Assembly: GCF_032854445.1 (NCBI RefSeq) | Contig: NC_088295.1 | Location: 1,178,501-1,242,500, forward strand | Source of the DNA: Liolophura sinensis | Lineage: Eukaryota > Mollusca > Polyplacophora > Chitonida > Chitonidae | Reading direction: 5' to 3' | Length of the DNA: 64,000 bases | Program-made: the position numbers and the translations under genes | Notes under the pieces: model-generated | The model's input: only the letters and a program-made list of their open reading frames with translations | What the model was told of the DNA's origin: nothing | Databases searched by the model: none | Shown: positions 59,728-64,000 of the stretch, piece by piece | How positions within the stretch are numbered: position 1 is the stretch's first letter | Layout of the letters: each line of letters begins with the position of its first letter

Positions 59728-62700
59728 CTGTAATCAACCGATAAAACTGTCTTCGTTTAGTAGATGAAAACATAAGGCAAGGTTCTCTGTCGCTCAGTTA
59801 GACGCTTAACTGCAGAATCTCTGCCACCTGAAGTCATATTGTATATCATGAACAGTAGGCTAGCTGTAGGCGTACGTCCAGATCGAGGTTCGTCCGCAGC
59901 GTGATGAGCGTGGAGCTCTGCACTAAGATTAGCACTTTGGTGGCATTGACTCTCCCTGCCACAAGAAGACACGTCTATTGACTGAAAATTGTTAAACACG
60001 ACGTCAAAACCCGATGCATAAATACATAAGCATAATAAATATATAAGTATAGTATGTATAGCATAATAAATACATAACGTAAGAAGCAGGCCTACATAAA
60101 CAGAGAGAAGTATATGCTACTGCCTTATAACGTGATAGTTCATGTTTCATTGCAGTCGGAGCGGCAACTGGAGCGATGTTTCTAAAATCTGAAGAATTAC
60201 GGGAAAGTACTGATGTTGTTGTAGTTCAGTCTAGTGCATGGACTTCAAATTAACCTGTTAATTTGAATAGAATTTGAATTACCTTGTGATTATAATATAA
60301 TATTCTGTCATATTCAACGTGATATTTTGTGTTACCTTTATGAACCTTTATGTTGAATAAATGGAATGTGTGAGTTTATATTTAACAGATCAATCTGCTG
60401 CAATAGCAGAATACATTCTAGCATCACTAGGACAACAGACTTTCTCCTAAATTCCGCAGAGTAGTTTTTGGAGAGTACATTAATATATTTCTGATAAATT
60501 TATTTGATTGATGTTTTACGACGTACTTATATGATAACGAACAGCATTATGGTGGGAGTAAATCTCTTGTCCCTCGACCATTCGCCGGATGCTGGCAGAT
60601 TTTCCAAGTACGGCCGGAGAAAAAGCCAGCATGAGCTGGACATTAACCCACAGCGACTGAAGTGGTGAGAGGCTCCTGGGTCACGCTAACCACAGAGGGG
60701 CCTATTTCTGACAAACCATACAAACATATGTGTGATGCTCCGTTTCCTAATTACTACTATATCGGTAATACCGGAGGCTATTAGAATATAGAGGGCCTCC
60801 GTGGCTCAGTTGGTTAGCCCGCTAGCACAGCGTAATGACCCAGGAGCCTCTCACCAATGTGGTCGCTGTGAGTTCAAGTCCAGCTCATGCTGGCTTCCTC
60901 TCCGGCCGTAGGTGGGAAGGTCTGCCAGCAACTTGCGAATGTTCGTGGGTTTTCCCCGGGCTCTGCCCGGTTTCCTCCCAACTTAATGCTGGCTGCCGTC
61001 GTCAATAATTCTTCAGTACGGCATAAAACACCAATCAAATAAATAAATATTAGGATATAGAGGTGAAAACAATGTACGGACCTAGTACCGTGTTCCACTT
61101 ACCTTTATAGAAGCCCGATGTAGTCCCTTCGTGTCCTTTGGATACGTCAGTAGTAACCAGTTGCCAGTGGTGAAATTTTCATTGAGTCCAAATTCCAAGA
61201 AACAATAGGCTTTGGACGGACAATTTGTATTCGCCAATATAGTAGATAAGGGTCTGTTGTATATTGAGGATGCTCTCTGGCTGGGCTGTAGGGTAGTGAA
61301 ACGTACAGGATAATTATTACTGCATTGGAAGCTTACTCGTTAAAGCGGGATATGAACCCTGTATTGGACAGTGAAACAGATTGCCTGTGAGAAGGGGACG
61401 GGGCCTCCGTGGCTCAGTCGGTTAGAACGCTAGCGCAGCGTAATGACCCAGAAGCCTCTCACCAATGCGGTCGCTGTGAGTTTAAGTCCAGCTCATGCTG
61501 GCTTCCTCTCCGGCCGTAAGTGGGAAGGTCTGCCAGCAACCTGCGGATGGTCGTGGGTTTCCCCAGGGCTGTGCCCGGTTTCCACCCACCATAATGCTGG
61601 CCGCCGTCGTATAAGTGAAATATTCTTGAGTACGGCGTAAAACACCAATCAAAAAAAAAAAAATAAAGGAAGGCGACGTCAACCCTGCACTGGATGGTAA
61701 AACTGGTTACCCTTGAGAAGGGGACGTCAACCCTGTACTGGACAGTAAAACTACTTACCCTTGAGGAGAGGACGTCAACCCTGTACTGGACGTTAAAACT
61801 GGCTACCCGTGAGAAGGAGAAGTCAACCCTGTACTTTACAGTAAAGCTACTTACCCGTGAGATGGTGACGTCAACCCTGCACTGGATAGTAAAACTGGTT
61901 ACCCTTGAGAAGGGGATGTCAACCCTGTACTGGACAGTAAAGCTACTTACCCGTGAGAAGGGGACGTCAACCCTGCACTGGATGGTAAAACTGGTTACCC
62001 TTGAGAAGGGGACGTCAACCCTGTACTGGACAGTAAAGCTACTTACCCGTGAGGAGAGGACGTCAACCCTGCACTGGATAGTAAAACTGGTTACCCTTGA
62101 GAAGGGGATGTCAACCCTGTACTGGGCAGTAAAACTCGTTACCCTTGAGAAGGGGACGTCAACCCTGTACTGGACAGTAAAACTGCTTACCCGTGTTAAA
62201 GGGGCGTGTACTGGACGTTAAAACTGGTTACCTTTGAGAAGGGGACGTCAACCCTGCACTGGACAGTAAAACTACTTACCCGTGAGAAGGGGACGTCAAC
62301 CCTGTACTGGACGTTAAAACTGGCTACCCGTGAGAAGGAGAAGTCAACCCTGTACTTTACAGTAAAGCTACTTACCCGTGAGATGGTGACGTCAACCCTG
62401 CACTGGATAGTAAAACTGGTTACCCTTGAGAAGGGGATGTCAACCCTGTACTGGACAGTAAAGCTACTTACCCGTGAGAAGGGGACGTCAACCCTGCACT
62501 GGATGGTAAAACTGGTTACCCTTGAGAAGGGGACGTCAACCCTGTACTGGACAGTAAAGCTACTTACCCGTGAGGAGAGGACGTCAACCCTGCACTGGAT
62601 AGTAAAACTGGTTACCCTTGAGAAGGGGATGTCAACCCTGTACTGGGCAGTAAAACTCGTTACCCTTGAGAAGGGGACGTCAACCCTGTACTGGACAGTA

Positions 62701-63468
62701 AAACTGCTTACCCGTGTTAAAGGGGCGTGTACTGGACGTTAAAACTGGTTACCTTTGAGAAGGGGACGTCAACCCTGCACTGGATAGTAAAACTGGTTAC
62801 CTGTGGGAAGGGGACGTGAACCTTGTACAGTAAAACTGCTTACCCGTAAGAAAGGGACATCAACCCTGTACTGGACAGTAAAACTGCTCCAGGATCGAAC
62901 TCTAATATTGAGTACATTTGTACTGGAATCGTTAGCCTTTCTGGGTACCGACGGAAAGTCCTGGATGTAGTAAACCTTCAACTCTGATTGGTCGATGTAC
63001 GGGGATATCAGGGTGTCACTAAAGAAGCGCACAGCGTAGTAATGAAGCATCTTCCATTTGCCTCCATACTCTGTAAGTTCAAAGAATGGAAATGGTGACC
63101 ATTTTTAAATGTGAGATTCAAGGCTTCCACAAATTTCATCGGCATATAAATCAAAACTATTACTGCAATAAGCCAACTTTTGGAAAGTTGACGTACGACA
63201 TACATGGTAGAATGTATGTACAATGTCATATGGAACAATCCTCTCTCGCCCTCGATCCCTCACCATAAGAAATGTATTTCTAAGAGCTTCAGCTGCTTTT
63301 ATTTGAATATAAGTGAGATCTACCTATAGAGGCCCAAGTAGGGGCTTGCCATATATCCTCAAGCTGCCAGAACAGAGCACCCATGGTGAACCCCTCGCCA
63401 TTTACAGCCTCGTTTTGGCGCCGTCGTAGAAGCTCGGAGTATGTCTTCAGCGCAATCGCCTGGTTAAT
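59494..63468 (-). CDS. MANBA: Beta-mannosidase, C-terminal exons (partial)
   Basis: Four exons join in phase: 63324-63468, 62844-63070, 61103-61285 and 59494-59727, the last with stop TAA at 59494-59496; together about 262 C-terminal residues. The first carries INQAIALKT and FTMGALFWQLEDIWQAPTW, the end of the GH2 barrel as in animal beta-mannosidase; the second EYGGKWKMLHYYA-type sequence and VRSWSSFTVQY; the third KGLHRASIK; the last VAMFVWLDTGVIEGRFSDNG, FYPW and VTSLANVYE. These blocks follow human MANBA in order and spacing. The enzyme removes terminal beta-D-mannose from glycan fragments in lysosomes. The catalytic glutamates and signal peptide are encoded upstream, right of the window. 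The intron 61286-62843 is nearly all minisatellite derived from the end of exon 62844-63070, and the gene also hosts two SINEs. Confidence 0.93.
59728..60496. other. Beta-mannosidase intron, unique part
   Basis: An 80-codon frame at 59757-59999 lies inside the intron and is not supported as coding. CATAATAAATA is repeated near 60030 and 60063. Confidence 0.55.
60497..60703 (-). mobile_element. V-SINE-like family A, old diverged copy in beta-mannosidase intron
   Basis: AATTTATTTGATTGATG, TTTTACGACGTACTTATATG, then GCCAGCATGAGCTGGAC and ACCACAGAGGGGCC. Many substitutions and an internal deletion in the 3' block. Confidence 0.78.
60780..61062 (+). mobile_element. V-SINE-like family A, full length, with 14-bp target-site duplication
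   Basis: ATTAGAATATAGAG (60780-60793) and ATTAGGATATAGAG (61049-61062) differ at one base and flank a complete element: head GGCCTCCGTGGCTCAGTTGG, B-box-like GTTCAAGTCC, and 3' block CAGTACGGCATAAAACACCA with (AAAT)n. It ends 40 bp from the splice donor of exon 61103-61285. Confidence 0.93.
61103..61285 (-). CDS. MANBA: Beta-mannosidase exon
   Basis: 183 bp, phase 0 at both ends, with acceptor CCTACAG and donor GTAAGT. Encodes SIYNRPLSTIL, CPSKAYCFLEF and PKDTKGLHRASIK. Confidence 0.9.
61318..62893. repeat. 48-bp minisatellite made of beta-mannosidase exon end plus splice donor
   Basis: About 27 units of 48 bp (some 42-43). The minus-strand unit reads TCCAGTACAGGGTTGACGTC, CCCTTCTCACGG, then GTAAGC, GTAAGT or GTAACC, and AGTTTTACTG. 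The unit nearest the exon is the exon's own 3' end (62844-62893). Units with GTAACC and GTAAG(C/T) tend to alternate. A 521-bp block (61740-62262 and 62261-62783) is duplicated and looks identical over most of its length. One SINE (61401-61668) interrupts the left part. Confidence 0.95.
61391..61678 (+). mobile_element. V-SINE-like family A, full length, inserted inside the 48-bp array
   Basis: GAAGGGGACG (61391-61400) and GAAGGCGACG (61669-61678) are the target-site duplication and are array sequence. The element has head GGGCCTCCGTGGCTCAGTCG, 3' block GAGTACGGCGTAAAACACCA and an A-rich tail. It is one of the best preserved copies in the window. Confidence 0.93.
62844..63070 (-). CDS. MANBA: Beta-mannosidase exon whose 3' end seeds the array
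   Basis: 227 bp with acceptor CTTACAG and donor GTAAGC, ending in phase 0. Opens YGGKWKMLHYYAVRFF and ends WSSFTVQY, RVDVPFLR. The 41 residues from WSS to the CPSK-x-YC block of the next exon equal the human spacing, so the ending RVDVPFLR is normal coding sequence. Its last ~45 bases, plus the donor, are the unit of the adjacent minisatellite. Confidence 0.9.
63071..63323. other. Beta-mannosidase intron
   Basis: 253 bp, GTAGAT to CTTACAG on the minus strand. No repeat seen. Confidence 0.8.
63324..63468 (-). CDS. MANBA: Beta-mannosidase exon: end of GH2 barrel
   Basis: 145 bp with acceptor CTCAG and donor GTAGAT, ending in phase 1 (G of a Glu codon). Contains GALFWQLEDIWQAPTWAS, the most conserved motif of the family seen here. 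Confidence 0.93.
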
Positions 63469-63719
63469 CTGAGAACGGAGAACCAAAATATACCAAAAGT
63501 CCCATACAGGATGTGTTTGAAGCATGTGTAAACCATAAATAAATAAATATCGTTATCATCTCAATACTGAAACTTTTCAACCTAATCAAGAGACGACAGT
63601 GAGTTGGCTGATTGGTTTGAGCGTCAGTTTTCGGAGAGGCAGACCAAGGTTGAAGTCCGAGTCCAGTTTTACCTAAGATTTCAAGCTTGGTATGCGTCTA
63701 GACGATGATAGAATCTAAT
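63469..63719. other. Beta-mannosidase intron with a tRNA-like stretch
   Basis: At 63605-63672 TGGCTGATTGGTTTGAGCGT and GGTTGAAGTCCGAGTCC are spaced like A and B boxes; probably a tRNA-derived SINE head running into the gap. Confidence 0.45.
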
Positions 63720-63919
63720 NNNNNNNNNNNNNNNNNNNNNNNNNNNNNNNNNNNNNNNNNNNNNNNNNNNNNNNNNNNNNNNNNNNNNNNNNNNNNNNNN
63801 NNNNNNNNNNNNNNNNNNNNNNNNNNNNNNNNNNNNNNNNNNNNNNNNNNNNNNNNNNNNNNNNNNNNNNNNNNNNNNNNNNNNNNNNNNNNNNNNNNNN
63901 NNNNNNNNNNNNNNNNNNN
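63720..63919. other. Assembly gap, 200 N
   Basis: Exactly 200 N, a scaffold gap of conventional size, so its true length is unknown. Confidence 0.99.
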
Positions 63920-64000
63920 TAATTATTTCACACCAGTAAGATTAGCTTTTTGTTTTTCATTAATAATGTAAGATAATCTGGGTCTATGTTATCCGCTGCT

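Noticed and set aside
63705-63971. Frame running through the N gap
   Set aside because: It is almost entirely N and has no coding meaning.

Overview
The window is eukaryotic, intron-rich and repeat-dominated, and looks like nuclear DNA of a mollusc. This is inferred from about ten copies of a tRNA-headed SINE whose 3' part resembles the V-SINE (RUDI-type) elements known from molluscs, and from two animal genes split by GT-AG introns. The species cannot be told from the sequence. A 200-base run of N at 63720-63919 shows it is a scaffold.

Only two host genes could be supported, and both are partial and on the minus strand. At the left edge (411-5399) are four exons, in matching intron phase, of an ABC transporter of subfamily A (first membrane segment and start of the first extracellular domain). 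At the right edge (59494-63468) are the last four exons of lysosomal beta-mannosidase (MANBA, glycoside hydrolase family 2), ending at a stop codon; its 5' exons lie beyond the window. No convincing host gene was found between them.

Two larger mobile elements are recognisable. At 10335-14590 a DNA transposon with perfect 14-bp terminal inverted repeats and scattered subterminal copies of the same motif carries a spliced, frameshifted DDE-like transposase gene. At about 29865-34025 a decayed Ty3/gypsy-type retrotransposon lies in minus orientation, with short LTR remnants, gag, protease, reverse transcriptase, RNase H and integrase pieces; its polymerase catalytic aspartates are replaced. SINEs of at least three families are spread through the window, several with clear target-site duplications.

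The dominant feature is tandem repetition: by my estimate about a third of the window is minisatellite, in some 28 unrelated arrays with units of 9 to 60 bp, the largest being 3.4 kb at 18113-21482. The long open reading frames in these arrays are by-products of stop-free repeat units. Several arrays abut or continue into SINE sequence. The most striking array, at 61318-62893, is made of copies of the 3' end of a beta-mannosidase exon together with its splice donor, and fills almost the whole intron that follows that exon.
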